Positions 34,386 to 46,395 of a stretch of DNA of 64,000 nucleotides are shown in pieces. Origin of the DNA: Elephas maximus indicus (taxonomy: Eukaryota; Chordata; Mammalia; Proboscidea; Elephantidae); contig NC_064819.1 of assembly GCF_024166365.1 (NCBI RefSeq), positions 210,763,293-210,827,292 on the forward strand. The letters are read 5' to 3'. Within the stretch, counting starts at the first letter, position 1. Each line of letters starts with the position of its first letter. The notes under the pieces were generated by a model, which was not told the origin of the DNA, did not search any database, and saw only the letters and a program-made list of their open reading frames with translations. A program made the position numbers and the translations under genes.

Positions 34386-35553
34386 CCCTGAGTACCTCCT
34401 CTTTTTCTGGAGCACTTGTTAGAGAACGGAAGTCTAGAGCCAAATCTCTATCTTGAAATCATTCATGCATTGCCAGTTTAGCCCAGGAATAAAAGCTGAT
34501 GTGCAGTGTTTTAAAAAGATCATGGAATGGTAAACTAAAAAAGAGTAAGAATTAATTAATCATGGGAAAGCAGTCACAGCTGCTGTGGATCATGCTGTAT
34601 AAATTTCCCAGAACTAGCACAATTATTTAGAACAGAAAGCAGAAGCAGAGACACTGATTGAAACTGCAGGGGGAATTTTGGTAGGCAGAATATAATTGCT
34701 CATTATTTTTATTTGTGTCTTCCCATTTCCTTGTTTCCCTTTCCCTTTGTTCTTTAATAATACTCAAGACTTCGCATGAAAACACATTCCTTTCACTGCT
34801 TATGTAATTCGCCTGGTCCTGCAGCCGTGTCCCATTGGGAAGTCATAATCGGTTTCTAACATCATTATAATTTCCAAAGTAACCAGTTAGGGTGTCATAA
34901 TCATTAGAACATAACTTTAGTAGAAGCAGATGAACTAAGAAACAAAACACTTATTTTTATGCAAATGTTCCAAGCAATAAACTAAAAGAAAAACAAATTC
35001 AAAGAGATAACCCTGCCAATGTCCTGCTCTTTGAAACTAAAATCTTCTATGAAAATTCAACTGCACTGTAAAGCTTTTACCAAAACTTGGATTCATTAGT
35101 GTAGTCAACATATACTCTTTTTAAAAGAATCTGTGTCTTTGTCCATTCATTTTATTTATAATATAATTATAAAGATTTAGTGTTTTTAAATACCAATAAT
35201 TTTTATTCATACTTGAAAGATGATTTGAGGAGTAAAGGATTTTTTTTTTCAGTCAATTTAAAAATACTACAATTGATAATTATGTAAAGTTATCTTGTCA
35301 CCTAATATATGTCTGAAATACTTTACCAAAATGGCAACAGGCTGTTAGTGTGGCTTCCTTTTGCTTCATGTTTAATGGAAACTTAGCTTTTTACCAATAC
35401 CAATGGAAACATAAGATTGTTTTACCAAATATTATTTGACAAGCACATGGGCTGTTCATATGCTCTATTGTACTTTATCTTAAATACATCTGTATATGCA
35501 GTTCCATTATCTTTTCTAAACTCATTGACTTTAATACCAAGCATTGTTTAGAT
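34386..35553. other. Unassigned stretch
   Basis: About 1.2 kb of AT-rich sequence with no recognised repeat or exon. Confidence 0.5.
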
Positions 35554-35707
35554 CAGGGGTCCACAGTTTCTGCAAAGGATCAGATAGTAAATATGTTCAG
35601 CTTTTCTGGTCATGTGTTCTCTGCAGAAACTGCTCAACTCTGTCACTGTAGCATGAAAGCTGCCATGGGCCATAAACAAATCTGTATAAGACTGAGTTAC
35701 TGCGGTA
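35554..35707 (+). mobile_element. MER1-like hAT-Charlie relic, left part
   Basis: Begins caggggtccacagtttctgc and continues with 'ggatcagatagtaaatatgttcagcttttc' and 'gcatgaaagctgcca', the pattern of MER1 elements. A SINE splits it, and it resumes near 35913. Confidence 0.8.
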
Positions 35708-35912
35708 AGGAGTTCCTGGGGGGTGCAGCTGGTCAAGTGCTGGACTTACTAGCCAAAACTTAGCACTTTGAACCCACTCACAGGCGCCTTGGAAGACAGT
35801 TCTGGTGATCTGCTTCTGAAAGGTCACAGACTAGAAAGCCCTATGGAGCAGTTCTCTTCCGCACACATAAGACCGCCATAAATCAGAATTGACTCTATAG
35901 CAACCAACAATC
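35708..35912 (+). repeat. SINE, third variant
   Basis: aaggagttcctggggggtgc starts it. The middle 'ctggtgatctgcttctgaaaggt' is shared with the copy at 25320, and it ends ctctatagcaaccaacaa. Confidence 0.82.
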
Positions 35913-35985
35913 ACAAGTGTTACAATAAAGCTTTATTTACAAAAATAAGTGACAAAATAAAACTTTAAATCATTTACCATGTTTT
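35913..35985 (+). mobile_element. MER1-like relic, right part
   Basis: 'agtgttacaataaagctttatttacaaaaa' continues the MER1 pattern. The terminal repeat is lost. Confidence 0.7.
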
Positions 35986-36578
35986 CTTTCAAGTATCAAA
36001 TGAGGTTCAATTACAATGTAATCAATTGACAACCAGAACATTTTATCAGCTAAAACTTGTGAATTGTTTTTTCATACTCTCATTGGAAAAATCTGGCTAA
36101 AATGTAACTATATTTTCCAATAGAAATTTGGGTCTGGCTCACAGTTCATGATGTCCCCTGATGAGCTGAAGGATGAAAAGGAGAAACTTTGTATTATACC
36201 AGTCTTACATGTTAGAAGTTCTTGGTCTCTTCCAGTCAGAAAACTTGGCTGCCTCATTAGATTAATCGTGCTTTTTTTGTGGCGACAAAACTTTGTCAAG
36301 AGCTTTGGGAAACTAATACTTCATTGATCTATCAAAACATGATATAAAAAATAGGAAGACTTCTGGTATCAAGAGAACGTGGACATGTGGTCAAGATTTT
36401 TGCTATATTTATTCTATTGTTTGACAAAGTGGTAAAAGAGCTGTCTTACAGGAATGAATCTGATCTGGGAAGAGGTTAGAAACATACCTTCCAAATGAGG
36501 TTCTGAGGAGACTTTACAAACTACAGCTTGCCAAATATCCAGTTTTTAATTAGAACATTTGAGCTTTCTAACCAAAAA
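35986..36578. other. Unassigned stretch
   Basis: Nothing recognised. Confidence 0.5.
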
Positions 36579-36740
36579 TGGAAACCCTGATGGTTTAGTG
36601 GTTAAGAACTATGTCTGCTTACCAAAAGGGTGGTAGTTCAAATTCACCAGGTACTCCTTGGAAACTATGGGGCAGTTCGAGTTGGAATCCACTTAATGGC
36701 AATGGGTTTTTTTTTTTGTTTTTTGTTTTTTTTTTTGGTT
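36579..36740 (+). repeat. SINE, short form with 10-bp TSD
   Basis: tggaaaccctgatggtttagtgg through ggcaatgggttt and a T-rich tail. The flanks are taaccaaaaa (36569-36578) and taaccaagaa (36741-36750). Confidence 0.88.
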
Positions 36741-37259
36741 TAACCAAGAACAGAGAGAGGTCATGAAGGAGAGTGCCTTGACTGACCCCCTTCAATACAG
36801 TGAGAATATAACAAATGAGGTTTATTTTGTAACATTCTATAAAAATTGTCTCATTTGTTGTGATTACTTCATTACTCCATTGATTATCTCAAGAAAAATG
36901 ACTAGATTTTCGCAAACATGTTATTGAATAGCAAGAGAATCTCCACAGGTTAATTATTGGGATTGGGTTAATCTATGTATTTAACAGATCAACTGAACTT
37001 TGCAATACTTAAATTCTTTAGCATGAATCATGATAAAACTTTCTACTTAATTTTTTGCTTTCGAAGCTATAAAAAAAGATATATGCTTTTTCATACAGAT
37101 AGCAATTATATCTGGGAATATTGACAACCTGTTTTCTATGTCAGTGAAACTATCGATTTTTGTGTAGATGTCCTGTAGAAAACCATCGTACTGAATATTT
37201 TTAAGGAAAGTTTTTCAATTTGTTTTCTGGGGAATTGTAGGTATACACATATTGCATAA
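36741..37259. other. Unassigned stretch
   Basis: AT-rich, nothing recognised. Confidence 0.5.
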
Positions 37260-38160
37260 AATCATGGCCTTTGATCTTCCTTCACTCTAGGTCTCTTATT
37301 TTTGCTTTTTCATTCCAAATAAACGAAATATAACTTTCAAAAATAATCTTAAAAATAATGATGATAGTAGACATCTTATTGTTTGGGATTCTAATTTTAG
37401 CAGATAAAATCCTGCTGGCATTTCATCCTTTATTATATTTTTTCTAGTTAAAATTTATCTTTATTTATTTATTTTAAATATGCTATTTGTTTATTTTCTT
37501 TGTAATATTTTCGAGTAGGAATTTGTTGCACTTTGTCAAATGAAGCTGCTTGAGTTGTTTGAAAATAAAACATTTTTATTTAACCTACTGATAAAATAAA
37601 TGATTTTAGTAGTTCCCTTGTGTTGAATATCCTTGCCTTTCTTTGTGAAATTTACTGTATTAATAATTGTTAAATTATATTCCCACTTCTGTGCTAATTA
37701 TTTCTCAACTGAATCTCCAGGTTTTTTTTTTTAGTGTTGTGATTCATGTGGGTTCTCATCTGTTATGACCTAGAATAATTTGTAAAATGTCAATTAATTT
37801 GTTTTGTAAGAAATTGAAATAATTCATCAGAAACACTTGATAAACCTATTGCTAAGCTTCTCAACATTGTTCTCAGTTATTGGTCCATCGATTTCTCTGT
37901 GTAGTAAGTGAAATTACATATTTATATAGAAAATCATCTATTTCATTGATGTTTTCAAGTTTAGTACAAAGTAATTGTGGATTCAGTTTTGCTCAGTTTA
38001 TTTTATTCATCATCAGTTTTCTTTTGTTTGCTTACATCATTGTGTTTAATGGAAAGTTAAAAAAAAAAAAAAGTATTTTCTACCAGATTATTTTGCTAAT
38101 TGTTTAAAGAAGTTAATCTTGGATACATGAGCTTTCAATACATTTTTGTTGGTATCATAA
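37260..38160 (-). mobile_element. Very old L1 ORF2 relic, antisense
   Basis: T-rich antisense phrases such as 'ctgctggcatttcatcc', 'cactttgtcaaatgaagctgc' and 'atctatttcattgatgttttcaagttt' resemble L1 ORF2 in antisense. It is highly diverged and the limits are approximate. Confidence 0.5.
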
Positions 38161-38254
38161 TTAAAATCAAGTAATTGAAAATACCTACAATGCTGCAAAG
38201 AAGGTGTAGCTTAGAATTTGCACTTCAAAGTCACTATTGACCATTTCTAATATT

Positions 38255-38733
38255 TTATTTTTCTATTGCTGCTGCAACAAATTACAAAAAATGAAATGGC
38301 TTAAATAATACATATTTATTATCTTACAGTGTGGTAGATCAGAAGTCAGACACAGGTTTAAGTGGGCTAGAATAAAAGTGTCGGCAAGTTTGCGTTTGGA
38401 GATTGATGGTGACAATCTGCTTCTTTAGTTTTGCCAGTTTCTTGAACCCACTGCATTCCTTAGCCCCTTTCTCCATCTTCACAGCCATCAATGGCAGATC
38501 TAGTTCTTCTCACATGGCATCATTTTTATTCTCTTCTTCTGCCTCCCTCTTGCACTTTTGAGGACTTTTGGTGATTAGATTGCCTCATCAGATATTCAAG
38601 GATAATCTTCCCATCCCAATGTCCTTAATTTAACCACATCTGCAAAGTTCCTCTTGCCATGAAACGTAACATATTCACAGGCTCTCAGGATTTGGGCATG
38701 AATGTCTTTAGGGGAGCCATTATTCAGCCCACC
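38255..38733 (+). repeat. Old interspersed repeat, LTR/MER type
   Basis: 'ctattgctgctgcaacaaattac', 'ttattatcttacagtgtggtagatcagaagtc', 'tctcacatggcatca', 'gccatgaaacgtaacatattcacag' and 'gggagccattattcagccca' form a layout common in eutherian genomes. I know the pattern but cannot name the family with confidence. Confidence 0.65.
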
Positions 38734-40249
38734 AATAGGTTTTCTTGCTTATTCATGTTTTCAGATTCAGGTCAAACTGTTCTTTTGTAAAAGAAATTAA
38801 AGCACATGAAAATGATTCTTACCAATGATTGATTTTCTTTAATCTTTGTCAAATTTGCTGTTTGAATGGTTTCCAAGCATGTTCATGTTCCAAAAAAATT
38901 TTTCTACTTTCCATGTTTGACACCAGATCTACCTAAGTAAATGATTTCATTTGGACATAATTTGTCTTGGACTATAAATTTCCACTATGTTAATGCACTC
39001 TGTTGACGGGATTTGTTTGCCAGATTAGACTGCCATTTTTATTAAACTAGTCATTTTATTAGCTCAGTATACAGTTTCATATTCAGAAAATAATTTATAA
39101 TACCACTTAAATTAAAAACAAAAATAATGTGCATAACATCAGATTATGAATAAGAAAATGAAATTTCATTATCAGTGAAGACTAGAAAAAATGTGCTTCT
39201 TTTATTTATTTATTTTTTAAATAGTACTTACATTAGTAATTTACTGAAAACTATTCTTAAGTGAAGAGTACTGGCACAATTTTTTAGGAAAACATGCTAT
39301 CTAAACTAAACACTGATATTTTCACTGATGCTCCATAAATCTAAATTTCTTAGAATTCTTAAAACAATGATGTGGAATATTTCTATGAAGTATGAAGTGT
39401 TCAAGAATTAATGCTTTGTTGAAATCAAAAGAGCAGTTCCTACCAATTTGGACCTGAGAATTTGACAAAAGAAAGTATCAGATGTCAAATATGTCTTTTA
39501 GTCATGTTCTAGGAATGTTCTCAGTATTAAAGATCATTATGTTATAACAGATTTTTATTAATGTAGACTGGTTACATTTATTAATGTAGACTTTATTGTA
39601 TGCATTGATGTGCATCATAACACTCTGGTTATTTTGACTTTATAAAAATAGTTTGTACGTTGGTAGTTAAACAGGTGAGAGACGGGTGATAGATATCTGT
39701 GTGTGTGTTTAAATTATACAACTCAAGTGTGTATTCTACGCATCACGTAGATAATGTTCATCGATTTCATTTATTGTTAGTTTTTCATACTCTATCTTAC
39801 TTGATTCATACAAATTCTTTCAAGGTCTTTCTCAAGGTTTTTCAGGCTGTTTTAGCTTTTTAAATGATAATTTAAAAAAATCTATACAAGCAACATAACT
39901 TCTCCTTTAAGACTGGTATGTTTATGCTCTTAGGTTCCCAACCCTGGTGTGAGCCTCTGCTCCTTAGTCTTCACCTCTCCAGTCTGCATCCGCTGTACTA
40001 TAACCTTTCCTCCCTAGGTCTTGAGCTTCAGTGCCTGTAGGCGAGTGCTTTGATGCCTCTCAATAACATACTCTGGGTCATTCTGTGTCCAGTTATCTTC
40101 TTCAACTATGTCTGTATCCCGGTTGAGTGTAACCTTCATCAGAAGCATACAGAAACTCAGAGGAGATGCCCTCGGTTCATTTGTCTATACTCTGAACAGG
40201 GCCTTTATTCTGTCAATCCAGGCATCCTGATTGATGATCACACATATTT
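38734..40249. other. Unassigned stretch
   Basis: About 1.5 kb. It has a short gtgtgtgtgt tract near 39700 and a direct repeat of 'ttattaatgtagact' at 39555 and 39577. No exon is recognised. Confidence 0.5.
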
Positions 40250-40480
40250 TGCTGATATGCTTATTGACTGAAAAAGCTGCGATGAACAGCCTATAGTGGT
40301 TTTTTGTCCACAAGATTTTATTTCTCAAGGATAAATACTGAGGATTGCACTGGCTGGGTTGTTTGATAGGGGTATGTTTAACTTTTTAAGAAACTGCCAA
40401 ACTGTTTTCCATAGTGGCTGTACCTTTTTACATTCTCACCAGTCATATGTGAAAGATTAAGTTGCAAATAGGTGGTGTTT
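40250..40480 (-). mobile_element. Old L1 ORF2/3' relic, antisense
   Basis: 'ttaactttttaagaaactgccaaactgttttcc' and 'tacctttttacattctcaccag' are standard antisense L1 phrases. Confidence 0.85.
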
Positions 40481-43400
40481 TGTATAATATCAAATTATTT
40501 ATTTTTTGTGGCCTCTTGGCAAAGGGGAGTTGGTTATAAAATACACATGGGAAATAATTATTTCTGATAAATACTAATACTGAGAGAGAAGAAAGCGCAT
40601 AACTCACTCCTGTTCCAAAATTTTGTTTCCTCGAGTGAGTGGTTAAATTAAGAAGAAATTAAGCTGCTTGGAAATTTATGTTACTTTCTGTATTAATCAG
40701 ACTATATTCTTGTTTCTCCTCAAAATAGGAAACATTTTATTGTGAAAAATTTTTCCTAAATAAACCAAAATTCTTAGTGTCTTCAGAGATTCTTGGCAAT
40801 GTGGTCATTCATTAACAATATGTGGGGAGAAACTCAGTCTGGTGGAGGAAACATTAGCAAGATTTGGAATGTAATATAGTTCCAGTAGCCAATTAAAAGC
40901 TGCTTTGAAATGTCTTCTGTTTGAGGAATCCAAGTGTAACACAACCTGTGTCATTTTCACAGTGAATAAAGACAATCCTTGAGAACATCTTCATGTCAGA
41001 AATAAGCTGCTGCATTCATTCTTCAAGGGAGCCATTTTTAAATATGAAACTAATCTATTCCTAAAATAATGGCAAAATAAATGTACTTATGTAATTTTAG
41101 TTTCTGCTGCTTTGTAAAGGATAAAACCACAGACAAAAGGAATTGAACAAGTGTGAATAACCAAAAAAAAAAAAAAGCTAAAACTGACGTGTTCTTTCCA
41201 TTTTAGTTGGGTGATGACTGTAATTTATTATTTCTTTTACTTGTATCAAATTTTATTTGTATGTTGGGAACATTGGAAGTAGAAAGTTTCAGCAAAAAGT
41301 AATAAGCTTCTTTGACATCCTGCTAATAGCAATAATCAGAACAACCTCAAGCAAGGAAGGTAAATCTTTTTTTTTTTCTATAAAAGCAAGGACACCAGTA
41401 TCGTGTTTCCCTCTACGTTGTGTCCCCTCAAGGTAATCAACAGAAATAAAACAAATGCATTCCTTTCACTGATTATATTTCCCAAGGCAAGTTTATTATT
41501 GCATTCCAACAGCTATAAATTATCAGCTTAAAACCAAATATAGACATTATTGTGCACCAGGGTGCCTTTATATAAGGATTCAAAATGATTTGATGATAGG
41601 AACTTATAGCTAAATATTTCAGAAGCAACCAGAGTAGAAACATTCCTTTAATGGTCCTCAACAGAAATTAGCTAGTTAACGTTAGATTGTAAAACATGCA
41701 TTTTAGTGCAAGCTATTTATCAGACACATTCTGTGGACAATGGAAGCCAAAGTTAAGCAGCTTTGACTGTATACTGTAAAATACTTCAGATCAAACTCGG
41801 GATTGGGTGAGCTATACACAATTACTGGTGTTAGCGGTTTAAATATAGTTCTTGCTGAGAATACCTTCAAGATAACTATTCAGACCCATTCATTTTGCCA
41901 AGTGGAGGCAATAATTGGTAACTGTCGGTGCTACCTTCAAACACCATGTTCCTCCAAGAACAACCCAGCATGATTAGCTCTCAGCAATTGACTGCACTTT
42001 TGCTGACTTCTCATGAGTGGTTTTTCACACACAGTCACAGATAAACCCACTCACTGTAACTGAACACAGCTGATGACTCATTTCATGGTTTTCTGCTTGT
42101 CTCTTTCAAAGCTGCATGTTGTTTCTGTTTTAGAAAGAACAAGCATCTATTTTTAACAAAAGGATGAGTTTACTATGTTATTATTCAGAAAAGGACCAAG
42201 CAGGCATCTTATAATCTTATGCTGTGACATGCAGAACGTTCCCGGGTTTTGTTCCATAAACATAGCAAAAGTTTTACTGAAAGGAACAATGTCAAAGCGA
42301 CCTTCAAGCCTATCTATGACTTTTGTGTGTTGCTGCAGTCGATGCAGAATTCAAATTGAGTTTCCCTACAAAATACATTTTGGAAGGAGACATTTCTAGA
42401 GATAATCGATGGTTCAAAAGCAATTTAAAGCTGGGTACACTTGGGGTGCTGTCTGACTCATGAATAATGAGGGCATGTACATGTTCACTTGATATACGAT
42501 AGTCAAACAGAATTCAGTGAATATTTCTTAAGGAGGTGTCAGCTAGGAAAGTTATGTATAGGGGACTAGCCACAGAAGTATCAAAATTTGAATAATTTCA
42601 AATAAGGCTAATTTTCTTTTCTCTTTTAAAAAAAATAAATCATTTTGTCATAAAACTTGATAAGAAATAAACACTTGTCAACATTTGAAATTGAGTATTC
42701 ACAAAACTTTCAAATAGTATATCAGAGTTTTTATTGTAAGCATACAGAAATAATTTTCTGATCCATATTTTACCAAAAACAACATAAAGTTTCATTTATC
42801 TTTCACTCGATAGCCACATGTATAATTCCTAACACTGGATTACAGAAATGGAACAAAATCCTGTAAGTTTATCTTGAAGCAATTTCTACAATTTTCTGTC
42901 AGCCTGTAATCACATGCAGAGTTCCTTTAACTTCATGTTAAAGGAGTAAAACCAGTTTGGTCAGTTGTGGTCTTACCCGACGTGTATCCACAAAAATGTG
43001 TGTGCCTGAGTATGTCCATTATTATTTTTTATTTTTTCCTGTGAACTGTTTGACCCCCATTAAAGATGTGATTTTTCATTTTATTTTTATAATTTTGCTG
43101 TATTTATATGTTTGTTTTATAACTGATTTTTCTTTAACATCTTTTGAAGTGATCAGTTATTTACAAATAACAAAGCAAATTGTAAATATTTTAAATCATA
43201 TGGCTTCTGCTGCTCTTATCAAATACTTGTTTTTTAACTCAAGTTTCAAAAGAAGTCTAGATCATTGATGTTACAGCCACTGGACAGGTTCCACTAAAAT
43301 AGAATGACTCAAACACACATTTCCCTAATCTGATTTCTTGGTTATTAGACGTATATATAGCAAATATCCAAATCTAAATAATTCTTCTCCTCAGAAAATA

Positions 43401-43556
43401 TAATTTTCTCAGTGAAAACTAACCAGACCAGTTTATTTAAATTGTCATTATCCTGCCAGTTCTCTTTGTTTTCTTTATGTCTGTTTTCCATAGCTCTTAT
43501 TTCTTCCATGTATTATATTTAAGTTTATCATTTATTATGTATTTATCTACTTTTGT
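40481..43556. other. Longest repeat-poor stretch in the window
   Basis: About 3.1 kb in which I recognise no transposon and no coding exon. Given the repeat density elsewhere, it may be constrained noncoding DNA, but the sequence alone cannot show that. Confidence 0.45.
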
Positions 43557-43580
43557 GTTTTTTGTGTGTGTGTGTGTGTT
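43557..43580. repeat. (TG)n microsatellite
   Basis: A short gtgtgtgtgtgtgtgtgt run just before the LTR. Confidence 0.9.
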
Positions 43581-43597
43581 TATTGTTGCTTATGGCC

Positions 43598-44122
43598 TGT
43601 TATGGATCAAATTGTGTCCCCCAAAAATGTGTGTATCAATTTGGCTGGGCCATGATTCCCACTATTGTGTGATTGTCTACCATTTTGTCATCTGATGTGA
43701 TTTTTGTATGTGTTGTAAATCCTGCAACTACGATGTTAATCAGGAGAAATGGGTGGCAGTTGTGTTGATGAGGCAGGACTCAATCTACAGGATTGGATTG
43801 TGTCTTGGGCCAGTTTCCTTTGGGATATAAAAGGGAGAAGTGAACAGAGAGATGGGGGACCTTATACCATCAAGAAAACAGAGCTGCGAGCAGAGCATGT
43901 CCTTTGGACCCAAGGTTCTGGGCAGAGAAGCTCCTAGTCCAGGGGAAGAATGATGAGAGGGACCTTCCACTCCAGAGCCAACAGAGAGAGAAAGGCTTCC
44001 CCTGGAGTTGATGCCCTGAATTTGGACTTTTAGCCTACTAGACTGTGAGAAAATAAATTTCTCTTTGTTAAAGTCACCCACTTGTGGTCTTTCTGCTACA
44101 GCAACACTAGATAACTAAGACA
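43598..44122 (+). mobile_element. Solo LTR, MaLR (MLT1-like)
   Basis: A 525-bp LTR with TG...CA ends: tgttatggatcaaattgtgt to actagataactaagaca. A TATA-like 'gggatataaaagggag' lies at 43823-43840, and the polyA signal AATAAA at 44053 sits in 'gtgagaaaataaatttctc', a classic MaLR feature. No obvious 5-bp TSD. Its ends recur in antisense at 19965, 56683 and 63004, so it is a shared family. Confidence 0.88.
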
Positions 44123-44125
44123 TCA

Positions 44126-44250
44126 CTCATCATTAGAATATAAGCTTCAGAAGGCATGAATTTTTGTCTGTTTTGTTCCCCAATTGATTTTGAACACTCG
44201 AAAAAGCTTCTGGCACTTTGCATGTATTCACATATATTGGTTGAAACTTT
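44126..44250 (+). repeat. L2-like relic
   Basis: 'agaatataagcttcagaaggcatgaa', 'tctgttttgttcccc' and 'cttctggcactttgcatg' follow the L2 3' region. Confidence 0.65.
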
Positions 44251-44879
44251 CAAGATGAAAATGTTTGAATATGAATGTTGGCATGGAAGTTCATAAGCTA
44301 TCTGCTTTTTTGCCTTTTGATTATAAAAACAAGATTTTAAATAAAAATATTTTTGAGAGATACTGATTCTTTTTAGAATGATAGAGAATAGTCTTACAGA
44401 TTGATAATGATCTTATTTTCACCTAGAAAATAAGAATCATTTTCTTGTCAGCAACCACATTTGTTAAATACAAATCTTAAACTACATATGATAAAACTAT
44501 TCTACTCTATGGTAATTCTATTTAAAAATTCAAATCTCCCTTGAAATCTACTTAAGACATCAAGAATTCATAAATTGTACATCAACTTGGTAAATACTGT
44601 GAATATGTTTAAATAATTGTAAGATAAGTTGTGGAATTTCAGAGTTGGTAAGAACATGAAATGAGAGAGTAAGATAATTGAGATTACAGAGGAAATATGT
44701 AAAAATGGGGTGGGAGTGGCATCTGACCTCTTCTTCTAACTTCACAAGGGGGAAGGAGACTCAAGGTCAATAGCCCAAGACTGATTCCTATGAAGCAGAG
44801 GTTAGGCATGCCTCCTCCTTCCACCATCTTTACCAGTTCTGACACCTATCATCCCTCCCATGGCACTCTCTATTTCTCT
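44251..44879. other. Unassigned stretch
   Basis: Nothing recognised. Confidence 0.5.
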
Positions 44880-45326
44880 GCTGGGTTCAATTATTCATTG
44901 CAAAGACCAAACAGAACTCACAGACAAATCTCATAATTAAAGGGTTTATTAGGGAAGTAACAGGTTAGAATTCAGGCTCAGGGATGCTCAGGATACTGTT
45001 CTTCCATCAGGATAGACTCTTTACAGCTATGCTCACAGGCACACCTCTCTCTGACACTTGCCTCTGTCCTGCTCCAGCAAGTGTTACAAAGCTATTTTAG
45101 CTCTGCCAATAAGTATTCCAAGGCGCACCCCACTCCTCCAGTAAGCCTCTGCCCGAAGGTGCTCAGCTCTAGCTCTGTGAGTCAGCTCCACTAGGTCCCT
45201 GGGGGCACCCTAGTCCACCAGCAAGCCTCCTGCCCAAAGGCTGGGAAGCCCACCCACCATTTCCTGCTGGACTCTCCCGTCTACATTTCTCTGCCAGCAC
45301 TTTTCATCATATGAAGTATTACAGCT

Positions 45327-45371
45327 CTCTCTCTCTCTCTCCCCCCTCTCTCCATCTGTCTGTCTGTCTCC
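45327..45371. repeat. CT-rich microsatellite
   Basis: ctctctctctctctc, cccccctctctcc and ctgtctgtctgtctcc in succession. Confidence 0.9.
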
Positions 45372-45540
45372 TGGTTCCAGGAGCTTCTCAGCCCAGGGAT
45401 CCTGGGTCCAAAGGATCCCCTCCCCTCCTGACTGTTCTTCCTTGGTGATGGCAGGATCCTTTCTCTGCTCTGGAATTGGGCCAGTGGGATGGCAAAACTA
45501 ATCAGTCCCATCAGTGGGCCACAATTACCTTTTTTGCACC

Positions 45541-45705
45541 AAAAAAAAAAAAAAAAAACTGTTGCCATCTAGTTGATTCCGACTCATAACAACCTATAGG
45601 ACAGAGTAGAACTGTCCCCTAGAGCTTCCAAGGAGCACCTGGCAGATTCAAACTGCTGACCTTTTGGTTAGCAGCCATAGTTCTTAACCACAATGCCACC
45701 AGGGT
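45541..45705 (-). repeat. SINE, short form
   Basis: An A-run at 45541-45558, then actgttgccatctagttgattcc to caatgccaccaggg. tttgcac lies on both sides (45533-45539, 45714-45720). Confidence 0.9.
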
Positions 45706-45790
45706 ATTTTATATTTGCACAGTCCCACCCAATCACTTAGGTGGGTGTTACAAGACCATGGTGAGAAAGACCACACAAAAGTGATCCATT

Positions 45791-46395
45791 GCACCTCAAA
45801 ATATTTAAAGATAAATATATAGATTGATAAAAACTTTAAAATAAATAACTTGTTTCCTTGGTATGTAAAGAAAAGATTCTTTCCATATTAAAAAGTAACC
45901 TGCTTAGTGATTCCACTATATAAGAGACAGAAGAAGGAATAGGAGGGAGACATAAGAAGTACCCAAAAACCAAACCCACTGCTGTTTAGTCAATTCCAAA
46001 CCATAGCATCCCCATGGCATTTTCAAGGCTGTAAATCTTTATGGAAGCAGATTGCCACATCTTTCTCCCACGGAGCCACCGATGGTTTCAAATCACCAGT
46101 CTTTCCTTTAGCAGTCCAGTGCTTTAACCGTTGTACAACCAGGGCCCCCAGTAAGAAGTACAAATTAAAGTTTACTTAAAATTCGAACTAACATACAGTA
46201 AAAGATTGGTGGTTGTTTTGGTCCAGGGACAGAAGGAGGATAAAAGTAGCATGAGGAATCTTTTAGGTGTAATGGAAATGTTCTGTGCCTTGATTTTGGT
46301 GGTGTTTTCACCGCTTTATACAACAGTGAAAAATTCGACAAATTGTATGCTTTAAATTGATATAATTTATTTTCAGTAAATTATTCCTCAGTACA
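45791..46395 (+). mobile_element. L1 3'UTR relic with SINE
   Basis: 'gtggttgttttggtccagggacag', 'ggaaatgttctgtgccttgattttggtggtg' and 'attgtatgctttaaattgat' are typical of older L1 3'UTRs. A SINE interrupts at 45963. Confidence 0.8.
45963..46151 (-). repeat. SINE, long form, exact 10-bp TSD
   Basis: caaaaaccaaacccactgctg to acaaccagggcccc. taagaagtac flanks it exactly (45953-45962, 46152-46161). Confidence 0.92.

Larger units (their letters stand above)
44880..45790 (-). mobile_element. LTR, antisense, same family type as 17560
   Basis: On the minus strand the 3' end reads ccctaataaaccctttaatt, then gtgagttctgt and tttgcaatgaataattgaac, which parallels 18178-18240. The opposite end contains 'cacccaatcacttaggtgggtgtt' (a CCAAT-type word). 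A CT-rich microsatellite (45327-45371) and a SINE (45541-45705) lie inside. Boundaries are approximate. Confidence 0.65.
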
